Source of the DNA: Cytophagales bacterium
GTDB taxonomy: Bacteria > Bacteroidota > Bacteroidia > Cytophagales > Cyclobacteriaceae
Assembly: GCA_020402945.1 (NCBI GenBank)
Contig: JADBYQ010000024.1
Coordinates: 47,787 to 111,786, forward strand
DNA: 64,000 nucleotides
Direction: 5' to 3'
The stretch's first letter is position 1. Each line of letters begins with the position of its first letter. The translations under genes and the position numbers were made by a program. The notes under the pieces were generated by a model. That model saw only the letters and a program-made list of their open reading frames with translations. It made no database searches and had not been told where the DNA came from. This document shows, one piece after another, positions 1-9,093 of the stretch.

Positions 1-730
1 TGATGCCTAAACCGAAGCCGATACTACTGCGGTAGATTCCCGACTGTAGTGAGTGGTCTTTAAAATACCCCCCCTCATTTATAAAAAATCTATTTCCTCC
101 ACCCATTTCATCTGGCACTTGGCGCTGTTCTTTCACCAATTCAAAATTTCCAACGGGTTTAAATGAATTAGTTAATAAATAACAATCCAGGTCACCATCT
201 TTATCATAATCGAAGAAAGCTGCTTGCACAGATAACCCAATTATATCTAATCCGTATTCTTTGGCGCTTTCGGTAAAGGTGAGATTGTGATTATTGATAA
301 ATAGTGCATTGTGTCTGTTGGAAGAATTGGGATCTCCAGATTTACAAACATAAATATCCAAATATCCATCGGCATTGACATCAGCAAAAACAACACCCGT
401 TGACCAAGAACCACCACAACCAACGCCTGCCGAGGAGGTGATATCCTCAAATTGAAACCCACCCTTGTTTTTAAACAATTTGTTTTCCCCTTGGTTGGAA
501 GCAAAATAAACGTCTTCCAAACCATCATTGTTAAGGTCGCCAATAGCTACACCTGCGCCATTATAGAAATTACGATATGTATAAGGATTAAGTTGCTCGG
601 TATATACAAGCGAATTATTGAATGTAATTCCACTTTTACCAACAAGATTTTTAAAAAGCTCAGTAGGCGGTTTCTCCCGATCGCTACAAGCCGCCAGCAA
701 AGCAGAAAAGATCAAAAAATAGTACCTCAT
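1..730 (-). CDS. FG-GAP/VCBS repeat lipoprotein (3' part beyond window edge)
   Basis: The frame is open from the ATG at 730 to the left edge (243 codons), so only the N-terminal part is visible. It starts MRYYFLIFSALLAAC, a lipoprotein signal with Cys15 as the lipidation site, which fixes the start. Three calcium-loop FG-GAP repeats follow (DLNNDGLEDVYF, DVNADGYLDIYV, DYDKDGDLDCYL), as in the CRTAC1/ASPIC-UnbV group of seven-bladed propeller proteins. It resembles the N-terminus of the 1180-residue protein at 5533-9075, sharing a YNG[AG]GVA.GD pattern. It follows susC and susD on the same strand, with a strong terminator hairpin just before its ATG. It is probably a surface lipoprotein linked to glycan uptake. 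The biochemical role of this family beside SusCD is unknown to me. Confidence 0.9.
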   Translation of the reverse strand, partial: MRYYFLIFSALLAACSDREKPPTELFKNLVGKSGITFNNSLVYTEQLNPYTYRNFYNGAGVAIGDLNNDGLEDVYFASNQGENKLFKNKGGFQFEDITSSAGVGCGGSWSTGVVFADVNADGYLDIYVCKSGDPNSSNRHNALFINNHNLTFTESAKEYGLDIIGLSVQAAFFDYDKDGDLDCYLLTNSFKPVGNFELVKEQRQVPDEMGGGNRFFINEGGYFKDHSLQSGIYRSSIGFGLGI

Positions 731-734
731 TGGA

Positions 735-770
735 TCAAAAAAATAGCGCCTAACAAAGTTAGGCGCTATT
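735..770 (-). terminator. Intrinsic terminator after susD (unit B)
   Basis: A perfect 12-bp inverted repeat (742-753 with 759-770, 5-nt loop) is followed on the minus strand by a run of seven T. It ends the susC-susD transcript. The next gene starts at 730, only four bases beyond the T run, so that gene must be expressed by read-through or from a start inside this element. Confidence 0.9.
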
Positions 771-795
771 AACATCAAATTTTAATCTCTTTCTA

Positions 796-2343
796 TTATT
801 GGTAACCCGGATTTTGAGTAAGCTTATTTACCCCATCTCCAGAAGTCGCATTGATTTGCTCGATAGGTATAGGCATTAAATTTTTAAAAGCATCTGAGTG
901 TGCAGGCTTTTCCCACCAAGCATTACCCCAAGCGCCAAAACGTATCAAATCTGTTCTTCTCAAACTTTCAATAAATAACTCACGACCACGCTCTGCCAAA
1001 AGAGTGCCGGCTGTAAGGCTACTAAAAGCTGGAACTCCTGCACGTGTTCTTATTTGATTTACCAACGTCAAGGCTGTTGCATCACCATATCCATTTTTCC
1101 TTGCGAGCGCCTCTGCCTTATTCAGCAACACTTCCGCGTATCGCAAAAGAGGATAGTCATTATCCATATTCTGAAATTGCCCTAGTTTAAATGAAAACTT
1201 ACCGAGACGTGCACCAGCCTGACGAGACCCATTTGGGGACAACATGTTAATCTTGGGAGTATAATTAATTGCAGCCCCGTCTTCATCGCCTTTATCAAAT
1301 GCCAAGTCCAAAATTGGGCTTCCATTCGCATCAAACTGTGGTCCCACAATAAAGTTATTCGCCTTCCTTTCATCTGCCGTTTCGTACGAATTGTAAAACT
1401 CTTCCAATGTGGAGTAACCATTCCACGGTTGCTCAGCTAGCTTAAAAGTGAGCTGACTTGGGTAATGAAGTGTCATCTGGGCTAAATTCATACCTTGGCC
1501 AGTGGCTTCATCGAAGGGAGCCACAAAAATATGTTCTGGGTTTTCAACATTTGAAGGTGAAAATACATCTTTATACTTAACCCCGGTTATAGTATAAAGC
1601 CCTGAATTGATAACCGCATCAGCCGCAGCAATTGCTTTGTCATAATCAGCGTTGTCTGGAGCCGTTCCTTTATAAATGTTCGCATTCAAATACAAGCGAG
1701 ACAAAAGCGCATTGGCTCCACTTTTGTTGAAACGACCATATTCCTGTTTGCCAGACGGAAGGTCTGGTAAAGCCGCAAGTAATTCTGACTCCACGAATGC
1801 ATATACAACAGGACGCTCTGATTGGGGGAATTTTGCTGTTGAAGTGGCTAAGGGCACTCTTCCAAAAACATCCAACAACCTCCAGAAGAAATAAGCTCTC
1901 AGAGTCCGCAGTTGAGCGACATTTCCAGCTGTCTGAGTTTTTGACAACAAATCGTTACACTGAAAAATACCCGCGTTCGCATCAGTCCAAGCATTATTTA
2001 TTCCACCAACAGTAGAACTAAAGGTATGCTTGTGCATATTTAGCCAAATGCCACCATCAAACCAGTCACCGCCTTTTTGGGTAATTACTGCCTCATCGGT
2101 AGATACTTCTTGCACCGAAAAGTAGCTGTTATGGCCAGCCGTTCCATTCAATACGCGTGTAAATGCAGCACCCAGACCATCATTTGGACTCGGCTTGTTA
2201 ACGTTGTTCTTCTCACCAACACCTTTGTTGAGCGGAACTCCGGGCTTGGTAAAATCACCCTTGATCTCCTCATCCAGGTTGGTACATGCTGCACCACCCA
2301 GTAGAAGGGACGTAACCAGACAATATTTTACTAAGTTTTTCAT
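796..2343 (-). CDS. SusD/RagB family nutrient-binding outer-membrane lipoprotein
   Basis: A 515-residue SusD-like lipoprotein that forms the lid over the partner SusC channel and binds glycan at the cell surface. The signal peptide ends at LLGGAAC (Cys20). The N-terminal TPR-like SusD region includes LRTLRAYFFWRLLDVFG and the C-terminal RagB region includes RRTDLIRFGAW and the typical PIP..QI..N ending. Its start is 30 bases after the stop of the susC gene at 2374-5340, and the two are clearly one transcript. Length is normal for the family. The substrate cannot be read from the sequence; the shared LacI-type operator upstream points to the same maltodextrin regulon as unit A. Confidence 0.95.
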   Translation of the reverse strand: MKNLVKYCLVTSLLLGGAACTNLDEEIKGDFTKPGVPLNKGVGEKNNVNKPSPNDGLGAAFTRVLNGTAGHNSYFSVQEVSTDEAVITQKGGDWFDGGIWLNMHKHTFSSTVGGINNAWTDANAGIFQCNDLLSKTQTAGNVAQLRTLRAYFFWRLLDVFGRVPLATSTAKFPQSERPVVYAFVESELLAALPDLPSGKQEYGRFNKSGANALLSRLYLNANIYKGTAPDNADYDKAIAAADAVINSGLYTITGVKYKDVFSPSNVENPEHIFVAPFDEATGQGMNLAQMTLHYPSQLTFKLAEQPWNGYSTLEEFYNSYETADERKANNFIVGPQFDANGSPILDLAFDKGDEDGAAINYTPKINMLSPNGSRQAGARLGKFSFKLGQFQNMDNDYPLLRYAEVLLNKAEALARKNGYGDATALTLVNQIRTRAGVPAFSSLTAGTLLAERGRELFIESLRRTDLIRFGAWGNAWWEKPAHSDAFKNLMPIPIEQINATSGDGVNKLTQNPGYQ

Positions 2344-2373
2344 ATTTTTTATCTTTTCAATTAAAATAAACTA

Positions 2374-5340
2374 TTAAAGACCAAACGTTAGACCAAATGT
2401 AAATGTTCTGGGGGTAAAGAAACTATTTCTTCTGTCAATTCCAGGAGACAATACATCTTGCTCAGCAACTGGAGGAGCAAATCCACCATTGTCAAATGCT
2501 CCTGGATCTTGTAACACCGGCTCAGGATCAACACCAGTATAGCTGGTAATAACGAACGCATTTTGAACGCTGGCATAAAGCCTTATGTTTTTGAACGTCC
2601 CGTTAGGGTTACTGCGTTTTACAGTATACCCCAATGTAGCGTTATCCAACTTGAAGAAATCAGCTTTCTCCACATACAATGAGCTAAACTTTGCCTCTGT
2701 TAATCCAGCTACCGCTTTGCTGGTAATCACGCGATTATATGAATTGATCGCGCCTGCGTCCAACGGTTCATAAAAACCTCTGAAGCTATTTACCAGACTA
2801 TGGCCAAAGGCTGAACGGAAAAACACGTTCAAATCCCAATTTTTGTACGATAGCTGGTTTCTCCAGCCTATTTCCATTGTTGGTATACCACTTCCTAATT
2901 TCCTGTAGTCACCGTTTGCCAGCAATGCAGAACCCGGCTCAGCCAAAATAGTTCCGTCTCCGTTCAGGTCAGCAAATCTAACAGTTCCATCAGGATTTGC
3001 CCCCGCAAAAACAGGACCCCATATTTGGCCAATCTCTTCGCCAACACCCACCCGAATCACTGGCGTACTGTTTTGTCCTGGTGCGCCAAAATTAGACCTT
3101 ACTTGCACGGGTGCTCCCACGAAAGACTCAAGCGTAGACTTATAACTACTTAACACCAGACCCGGAGTCCATCTAACTTGGCCAAATTGTAGGGCATCAT
3201 AATTCAAATTGAATTCAAACCCTGTGGTGTTCAAAGAACCTGCATTCCTAAACTGGAAATTTGCCCCCACCTCTGCAAAGACAGCAGGTACTCTTTGTAT
3301 GAAATCTTTAATGTCGCGAGAATATACATCAACAGAACCCGTGAACTTACCTCCGATACTAAAGTCCAAACCGAAATTGGTCTCTCTCTTCTCTTCCCAT
3401 CGCAAATTTGCATTTGCTGCTCTATCTGGGCCAATCGACCCGCCAAGTTGGTTATTATACAAATAAAGTCCCTGAGACAAACCAGCATCGGTAGGTATAG
3501 ACCCAGTAACGCCATAACCTACCCTCAATTTCAGATTATCAATTTTCTTGATCTGCAAATACCTGTTTAAATCTACTCCTAAACCAAAAGCAGGGAACAA
3601 GCCATACCTGTTATTTGCTCCAAACCTCGTAGAACCCTCATTTCGAACAGAAGCATTGAAGAATATCGCCTTGTCGTAGGTAAGACTGACTCTCGCAAAT
3701 TGCGCAATAATCTTATTTGTTGGAGATGCACTACTTTGTATGTTAATGTTGTTAGCACCAGTGATGCCTGAAAGCAAGTCACCAGACTGCTCTAGCGCAT
3801 TGTAGCCAAGTAAATCACTTGGAAAATTGCCCAAGGAAATGAAGATATCCTCAAAATTGTCCTGTTGATAAGAATAACCTGCATTAGCACTTAAGTCAAT
3901 CTTTCCAAACTGCTTTGTATAAGTCGCATAAGCCTCAAATAAGGTAGCACTTCTGTCAGAAGTATATCTTCTCGCCAAGCCACCTCTGTTCAAACCTCTA
4001 AACAAAGAATTTCTTGAATAGTACTCACCATTCAACTGGTTTTCATACTGCTGACCATAGTTAACAGTAAACGTTAGGTCATTGGTTATACTATAATCGA
4101 TTTTTGCGTTGTAGTTTAGATTCCTCCGCTTACCCTCATTGATATTTTGTTCCAAAATAGCGACCGGATTAAAATTATCAAAAAGGATGGCTTGAAAAAA
4201 CTCTCCATTGGCGAACCTTTTAGGGGCTGTTGGATTGTAGACTGAAGCGTAACGCAGTGCCTCAGAAAACGAAAAATTACTATTTCGATTAGTGAAGGAC
4301 ATATTTACATCAATTTTTAACTTATCATTCAACGCAGAATGAGTAAGATTTGCCCGGGCATTGATTTGATCAAAGCCCTGCTTCTTCAAAATACCTTGAA
4401 CCTCCCTGATGTTAGTTGATAACCGGAAAGTGGTATTTTGGTTGCCCCCAGAAATACCTAAGTTATGTACTTGGGTAATGCCTGTTCTCGTTACCTCTTT
4501 TTGCCAATCTGTGTTTCCACCCAAATTGTTACCACCCGCAGCAATGAATTGGCTTGCAGACATTACCGGAACTCGGGTCAATACTTCGGCAGCAGCCACA
4601 TAACCATTGTATGTAACGGACAAACCACCACCTTTTGAGGATCCTCGTTTTGTTGTAACAAGAATAACACCGCTTGATCCTCGGCTACCATAAATAGCTG
4701 CGGCAGAACCATCCTTTAGTACGTTGATTGACTCGATATCGCTAGGGTCAACGTTATCCAGAGACGCGCCCAATACACCATCAATAACAACTAAAGGCTG
4801 AACGTTCGCACCTATCGTAGAAATACCACGGAGTCGAATTACCGCACTAGCGTTTGGGTCGCCACCACGGTTATAAATACTTAAGCCCGCTACCTTGCCT
4901 TGCAATAACTGTGTAGGGTCGTTAACGTTACCTTGGTTAAAATCCTTTGGAGACAATGCAACAACCGAACTTGTAATCTCCTTTTTATCTTGTGTTCCAT
5001 AACCTACAACCACCACCTCAGATAAGGAAGTGATATCAGATTTTAAAGAAACGTCCAAAGAGGTTTGAGACCCCACAGCTACTTCCTGCGTTGCGTATCC
5101 CACAAACGAGAAAACAAGTGTGGCGTTGGCACCTACGCTGATGGTAAAGCTACCATCTGCATCCGTTACCGTACCATTAGTGGTTCCTTTTTCTAGGATG
5201 TTTACTCCTGGAATTCCCGAGCCATCGTCAGATGACTTTACTTTACCTGACACGGAACGCTCCTGTGCGAAACCCACCAGGGTTGCGAACATCAGAACCA
5301 CCGCGAGATACCTGCGAACAAACAGATACAATTTGGTCAT
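2374..5340 (-). CDS. SusC/RagA family TonB-dependent transporter (unit B)
   Basis: A 988-residue TonB-linked outer-membrane channel for oligosaccharides. After the signal peptide (cleavage near FAQ, residue 26) come a carboxypeptidase-regulatory-like domain (about 28-105), the SusC signature VVVVGYG (109-115), a plug domain (about 120-230, with RLRGISTIG and LKDGSAAAIYGSRGSSG) and a long beta-barrel ending in Leu. It pairs with the SusD directly downstream. A perfect 12-bp LacI-type palindrome lies 117 bases upstream. Its first 100 residues match the second SusC (16177-19191) at 64 positions counted by eye, whereas the barrels diverge. Imported substrate is inferred, not seen. Confidence 0.95.
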   Translation of the reverse strand: MTKLYLFVRRYLAVVLMFATLVGFAQERSVSGKVKSSDDGSGIPGVNILEKGTTNGTVTDADGSFTISVGANATLVFSFVGYATQEVAVGSQTSLDVSLKSDITSLSEVVVVGYGTQDKKEITSSVVALSPKDFNQGNVNDPTQLLQGKVAGLSIYNRGGDPNASAVIRLRGISTIGANVQPLVVIDGVLGASLDNVDPSDIESINVLKDGSAAAIYGSRGSSGVILVTTKRGSSKGGGLSVTYNGYVAAAEVLTRVPVMSASQFIAAGGNNLGGNTDWQKEVTRTGITQVHNLGISGGNQNTTFRLSTNIREVQGILKKQGFDQINARANLTHSALNDKLKIDVNMSFTNRNSNFSFSEALRYASVYNPTAPKRFANGEFFQAILFDNFNPVAILEQNINEGKRRNLNYNAKIDYSITNDLTFTVNYGQQYENQLNGEYYSRNSLFRGLNRGGLARRYTSDRSATLFEAYATYTKQFGKIDLSANAGYSYQQDNFEDIFISLGNFPSDLLGYNALEQSGDLLSGITGANNINIQSSASPTNKIIAQFARVSLTYDKAIFFNASVRNEGSTRFGANNRYGLFPAFGLGVDLNRYLQIKKIDNLKLRVGYGVTGSIPTDAGLSQGLYLYNNQLGGSIGPDRAANANLRWEEKRETNFGLDFSIGGKFTGSVDVYSRDIKDFIQRVPAVFAEVGANFQFRNAGSLNTTGFEFNLNYDALQFGQVRWTPGLVLSSYKSTLESFVGAPVQVRSNFGAPGQNSTPVIRVGVGEEIGQIWGPVFAGANPDGTVRFADLNGDGTILAEPGSALLANGDYRKLGSGIPTMEIGWRNQLSYKNWDLNVFFRSAFGHSLVNSFRGFYEPLDAGAINSYNRVITSKAVAGLTEAKFSSLYVEKADFFKLDNATLGYTVKRSNPNGTFKNIRLYASVQNAFVITSYTGVDPEPVLQDPGAFDNGGFAPPVAEQDVLSPGIDRRNSFFTPRTFTFGLTFGL

Positions 5341-5456
5341 AGTTTAATTGATTTAAGGTTTTAGTTAAGTTGTCTAAACAGGATTTATTAAAAAATCCCT
5401 CTCAATGTTATCGATTTATTACAAAACAACCTAAATAAAAATTGGAAAACGGTATC

Positions 5457-5468
5457 GCAAACGTTTGC
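5457..5468. promoter_or_regulatory. LacI-family operator before unit B
   Basis: The sequence GCAAACGTTTGC is a perfect 12-bp palindrome with the CG centre typical of LacI-family operators. It lies between the terminator of unit A and the susC gene starting at 5340. Close variants occur at 19346-19359 and 21196-21207, before two other transcription units of the same locus. A weak -7-like box (TAACATTG on the minus strand, 5403-5410) lies between it and the gene. The regulator is presumably the LacI protein at 19395-20444. Confidence 0.8.
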
Positions 5469-5485
5469 AAAAACAAAGATTTTTG

Positions 5486-5518
5486 AAAAAGGCTGTTACA
5501 AGATAGAAAACAGCCTTT
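5486..5518 (-). terminator. Intrinsic terminator after unit A
   Basis: A perfect 10-bp inverted repeat (5488-5497 with 5509-5518, 11-nt loop) is followed on the minus strand by TTTTTC. It sits 14 bases after the stop codon of the FG-GAP/ASPIC gene and closes the susC-susD-susE-susF-GH13-FG-GAP unit before the next operator and promoter region. Confidence 0.85.
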
Positions 5519-5532
5519 ATGAACGCGTTCAC

Positions 5533-8500
5533 TCACTTTTTCGAGCTACCGGATGTTTGTGCATCAGTCTGTCTCACGACCCTTAAGCTGCTGTTGTTCC
5601 TTCCTATTAGAAAATAGTCCCTTCCGCCTTTTCTCTTCAGTGTGCCAATGGTTCGAATATCACCGGTCAGCCAAAGGCCGTTAGTTGTCTGAGTCAGTTC
5701 TTCAAAATGTCCAATGGGATTCCTACTTAGTAGCTTGCCATTTCCAGCATCTAGATTTCCAAACTGACTCCGGTACGCATAATTATTACCGGCAACGAGA
5801 AGATCAAGCTTGCCATCATCAGTAAAGTCATCTGCAACAATACTATTGACACTGGAGATCTGAGCCGCCATCGGCAATGGCGAAAGTGTAAATCGCTCGT
5901 CCCCCAGATTTTCCAGATATGAGGAAGCCAGTGTACGTACGCTTAGCTGCCTGGGGTTGCCTGTCCCAAGCTTTGAAAAAATCTCTGCAGATGTTGCTCT
6001 ACCATATGAAGCATAATCACCAAATGTTTTTCGTAATGGATTGAGTTGATTTAGCAATTCATCGCGCGAAGCAATGGGATAACTTTCTGCTCCATTAAAA
6101 CAGGAAATGATGGGATCCATTTTTCCATCACCATTGAAGTCGCCTACAGCAAGATGGAGGGGATGTGCATCAGAGGCTTTCCAAGGCAGGGTCAATCCTT
6201 CATTACCTACTACAAAATCAATGTCACCGTCACTATCAATGTCAGCCGCAATCACCCGGTTCCAAAGGCCGCCAGATGTCGATAAAGTTTCATTATTTGA
6301 CTCGATTAATTTGCCTTTCGCGTCATTGTAATAAATGCGAATCGGCATCCAGTGACCCACCACGATCAAATCCAGCCAGCCATCTTTATTAACATCTGCC
6401 CATAGCGCATCTCGCACCACTCCTAACTCTCGCAAATCCGGATTGACTTCTTTGGTGGCAACCACTAGCTTGAATTTTCCGGTCAATGGATCCGACTCAT
6501 TTCGTAAGATGGCTCCAGCTGAAGGAAGAGGAAATTTACCCGGCAACGAACTTCCTCCCACGAATAAATCAAGGTCGCCATCGCGATCGTAATCTCCAGC
6601 AACTACGCAACTGCCACTTACATGGTCAACAGGCGTACTGCCCTCAATGGCTTTTTGAAAATCTCCGTTCCCATTGTTAATATAGAGTCTGTCTTCTTGT
6701 TCAGTGGTTCCATTTTCAAATTCGTTTCCACCACTTACCACAAACAAATCTTGGTCACCATCGCCATCCACATCAAAAAAAGTGGCTCCCACGTCTTCTG
6801 TTGCAGCATCCATCTGCCAGGGCCGATGAGTCGCTTTGTCGAATCTTCCCTTGTTATTGCTGAGGAACAATTCTCCCGACTGACCTGCGGCACCACCAAT
6901 GTAAAAATCATCATCTCCATCACCATTAACGTCAGCAACTGCAAGGGGAGGACCAATCATCGACAATCGATAGGGCAACAACGGCTCTCGATCAAAGTCA
7001 ACAAATGAATTTTCCTGATGAACAAAGTCAACGTTAAGTTCCTTGGTCACATCTTCAAAATAGGGCTTTGCCACAGCTGCCGATTTTGATAAATCAACAA
7101 TCGAGCGACCATAGTCAATTTCCAGTAGTTGATTGGAGGTTTGCTTTTCCACCACGGAAATTTTCCCATCTGGCCAAGTGACCCTTATCTGGTCAATCTT
7201 TTTTTGATCGCCTACACCAAACAACAGCAAAGCATCCACTGCAGATTGATAGCCACGCGTGAGCATTAACTCCTGCACCTGCGTCCTGTCTCCCGTTTGT
7301 ACCTCAACGCGCGCACCAACCCCAATCCTATTGTTCTCCGAGCCCTTCAGTTTAATTTTTAAAAAATTTTTGTTCAATTGATCGCTTGCATGATTTTCCC
7401 AAATAGTCGCGTGCTCGTTTGTGTTATTCGTAATCAGTTCCACATCTCCATCATTATCCAGATCGGCATAGGTAGCACCGAAAGACAAGTTTGGCTGATA
7501 GATCCCCCACTCTTTGGAACGATCAGTGAACGTCAGATCTCCATTGTTTTGAAACAAGTAATCGCTGGTTTTGGTAGAGGACATCTGGCTAATAAGTTTA
7601 TACAATTCCAACTCTTTACCTTCCTTTTGCGCTTTCTGTTTTTCATCCTCCACCGTATATTTCAAAAAATCCATACTAGTAAAATCGCGCAGGTATCCAT
7701 TGGTAACAAACAAGTCTTTATACCCGTCATTATCCACATCCACCCAAAGCGGAGCCCAACTCCAATCAGTGGAAGATACATTCGCCAACTGACCAATTTC
7801 AGAAAATAGTGGGAACCCATCAGGTCCAACTCCATTATTAAGTTGGAGTGTATTTCTCATTTGTTGATGATGGAATCCGCTGTCCAACATCAACTGATAC
7901 CGTTGATAATCATCTGGCCCTCGTAGTAACTTCTGCCGGAAGTTATCTTCTGGCCACATGTCTACCTCAATCAAATCAAGTTTCCCATCATTATTAAAGT
8001 CAGCTAAATCCGTTCCCATTCCATTTCTGGACAAATGACCGAATGACTTTTTAGTCGCATCCGTAAACGTACCATCTCGGTTGTTGAGATAGAAATAATC
8101 TTGCTCTTCATAGTCGTTGGTAACATAAATATCTGGCCACCCATTACTATCTACGTCTCCTATTGAAACACCCAAACTGAAATTGAGCCCTCCACCATGT
8201 ATGCCGGCTTCCTTACTTACTTCAGTGAAAAACCGCTTCTGTGAACTTTGTTTTGTAGAATCAACTACAAGATCATTGCGATACAATCTGTTTCCAAAAT
8301 TGGGGTGTCGCTCGTTTCGTAGTTTATTGGTGTTGATAAATGGAGAATAAAAATGAACCCCGTGATTGATTAAAAACATATCCAGATCCCCATCGCGATC
8401 ATAATCAAAAAAAGCAGCTTGTGTAGAAAAAGTACCTGGCGCATCCAACCCATACGAAGCAGCTTGCTCCTCGAAAACAGGAATGGATCCGGTAGATGAA

Positions 8501-9075
8501 CCTCCATTAACATACAGTTCGTTGGAAAGGATGTTTTTTGAATCCGGGCCTGAGTAGCAAACATAAATATCCAGCCAGCCATCGTTGTTAATATCGACAA
8601 CGGTTACACCCGTTTTCCAAAGGTTTCTTCCGGCTACTTTCGCTTCTTTGGTTACGTCTTTGAACCGCAGGTTACCCTGATTGAGATAGAGGCGATTGCT
8701 AACGGTATTACCCGTAAAATAAAGATCACAGAAACCATCGTTATTAAAATCTCCCGCAGCTACTCCCCCACCATTGTAGGTATACTCATAGGTAAGAATA
8801 TTGATCTCTGGTGTTTCTACTATAGAATTTTCAAAATCAATTCCTGATGCAGCAGATTCTAATCGGGTAAACAACGAGGCATCTTTCTTGTCGCAACTCT
8901 GACAGAAAAACAACAAAAGAGATCCTATTGCTGCACTATACCATGACGAAGCCCAACGCGGTTTCAAAAAGTCAAAACGAGCTAACAAATTTAGTAGCAC
9001 AGAAAAGATGCGATTACACAAAAGTAATAAAAGTCGTGTCAGCGCAAGGAACTCGATCAATGGCCTCTCAAACAA
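5533..9075 (-). CDS. Large FG-GAP/VCBS repeat protein with ASPIC/UnbV domain
   Basis: A protein of up to 1180 residues with two FG-GAP propeller regions (about 100-560 and 670-1170). Many calcium loops are visible, for example DFNNDGFCDLYF, DINNDGWLDIYV, DVDGDGDQDLFV and DYDRDGDLDLFV. Between the propellers lies an ASPIC/UnbV domain (about 565-650, with NRIGVGARVEV and VTWPDG). The start at 9075 is a TTG, 18 bases after the GH13 stop. A later in-frame TTG at 8967 would place a single hydrophobic segment before the SC at FFCQSC, giving a more normal lipoprotein signal, so the first 36 residues are uncertain. It is the last gene of unit A. Function is unknown; surface exposure and glycan binding or complex assembly are inferences from context. 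Confidence 0.9.
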   Translation of the reverse strand: MFERPLIEFLALTRLLLLLCNRIFSVLLNLLARFDFLKPRWASSWYSAAIGSLLLFFCQSCDKKDASLFTRLESAASGIDFENSIVETPEINILTYEYTYNGGGVAAGDFNNDGFCDLYFTGNTVSNRLYLNQGNLRFKDVTKEAKVAGRNLWKTGVTVVDINNDGWLDIYVCYSGPDSKNILSNELYVNGGSSTGSIPVFEEQAASYGLDAPGTFSTQAAFFDYDRDGDLDMFLINHGVHFYSPFINTNKLRNERHPNFGNRLYRNDLVVDSTKQSSQKRFFTEVSKEAGIHGGGLNFSLGVSIGDVDSNGWPDIYVTNDYEEQDYFYLNNRDGTFTDATKKSFGHLSRNGMGTDLADFNNDGKLDLIEVDMWPEDNFRQKLLRGPDDYQRYQLMLDSGFHHQQMRNTLQLNNGVGPDGFPLFSEIGQLANVSSTDWSWAPLWVDVDNDGYKDLFVTNGYLRDFTSMDFLKYTVEDEKQKAQKEGKELELYKLISQMSSTKTSDYLFQNNGDLTFTDRSKEWGIYQPNLSFGATYADLDNDGDVELITNNTNEHATIWENHASDQLNKNFLKIKLKGSENNRIGVGARVEVQTGDRTQVQELMLTRGYQSAVDALLLFGVGDQKKIDQIRVTWPDGKISVVEKQTSNQLLEIDYGRSIVDLSKSAAVAKPYFEDVTKELNVDFVHQENSFVDFDREPLLPYRLSMIGPPLAVADVNGDGDDDFYIGGAAGQSGELFLSNNKGRFDKATHRPWQMDAATEDVGATFFDVDGDGDQDLFVVSGGNEFENGTTEQEDRLYINNGNGDFQKAIEGSTPVDHVSGSCVVAGDYDRDGDLDLFVGGSSLPGKFPLPSAGAILRNESDPLTGKFKLVVATKEVNPDLRELGVVRDALWADVNKDGWLDLIVVGHWMPIRIYYNDAKGKLIESNNETLSTSGGLWNRVIAADIDSDGDIDFVVGNEGLTLPWKASDAHPLHLAVGDFNGDGKMDPIISCFNGAESYPIASRDELLNQLNPLRKTFGDYASYGRATSAEIFSKLGTGNPRQLSVRTLASSYLENLGDERFTLSPLPMAAQISSVNSIVADDFTDDGKLDLLVAGNNYAYRSQFGNLDAGNGKLLSRNPIGHFEELTQTTNGLWLTGDIRTIGTLKRKGGRDYFLIGRNNSSLRVVRQTDAQTSGSSKK

Positions 9076-9093
9076 ACTTCAACCCCTACTCAA

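Noticed and set aside
247..772. Two overlapping frames of about 100 residues on opposite strands
   Set aside because: They lie in the true FG-GAP lipoprotein gene, which is open to the left edge and has calcium-loop repeats and a lipoprotein signal.
6622..7809. Plus-strand frames of up to 143 residues within the large FG-GAP gene
   Set aside because: They are antisense to conserved repeats, with no signal, domain or start context.
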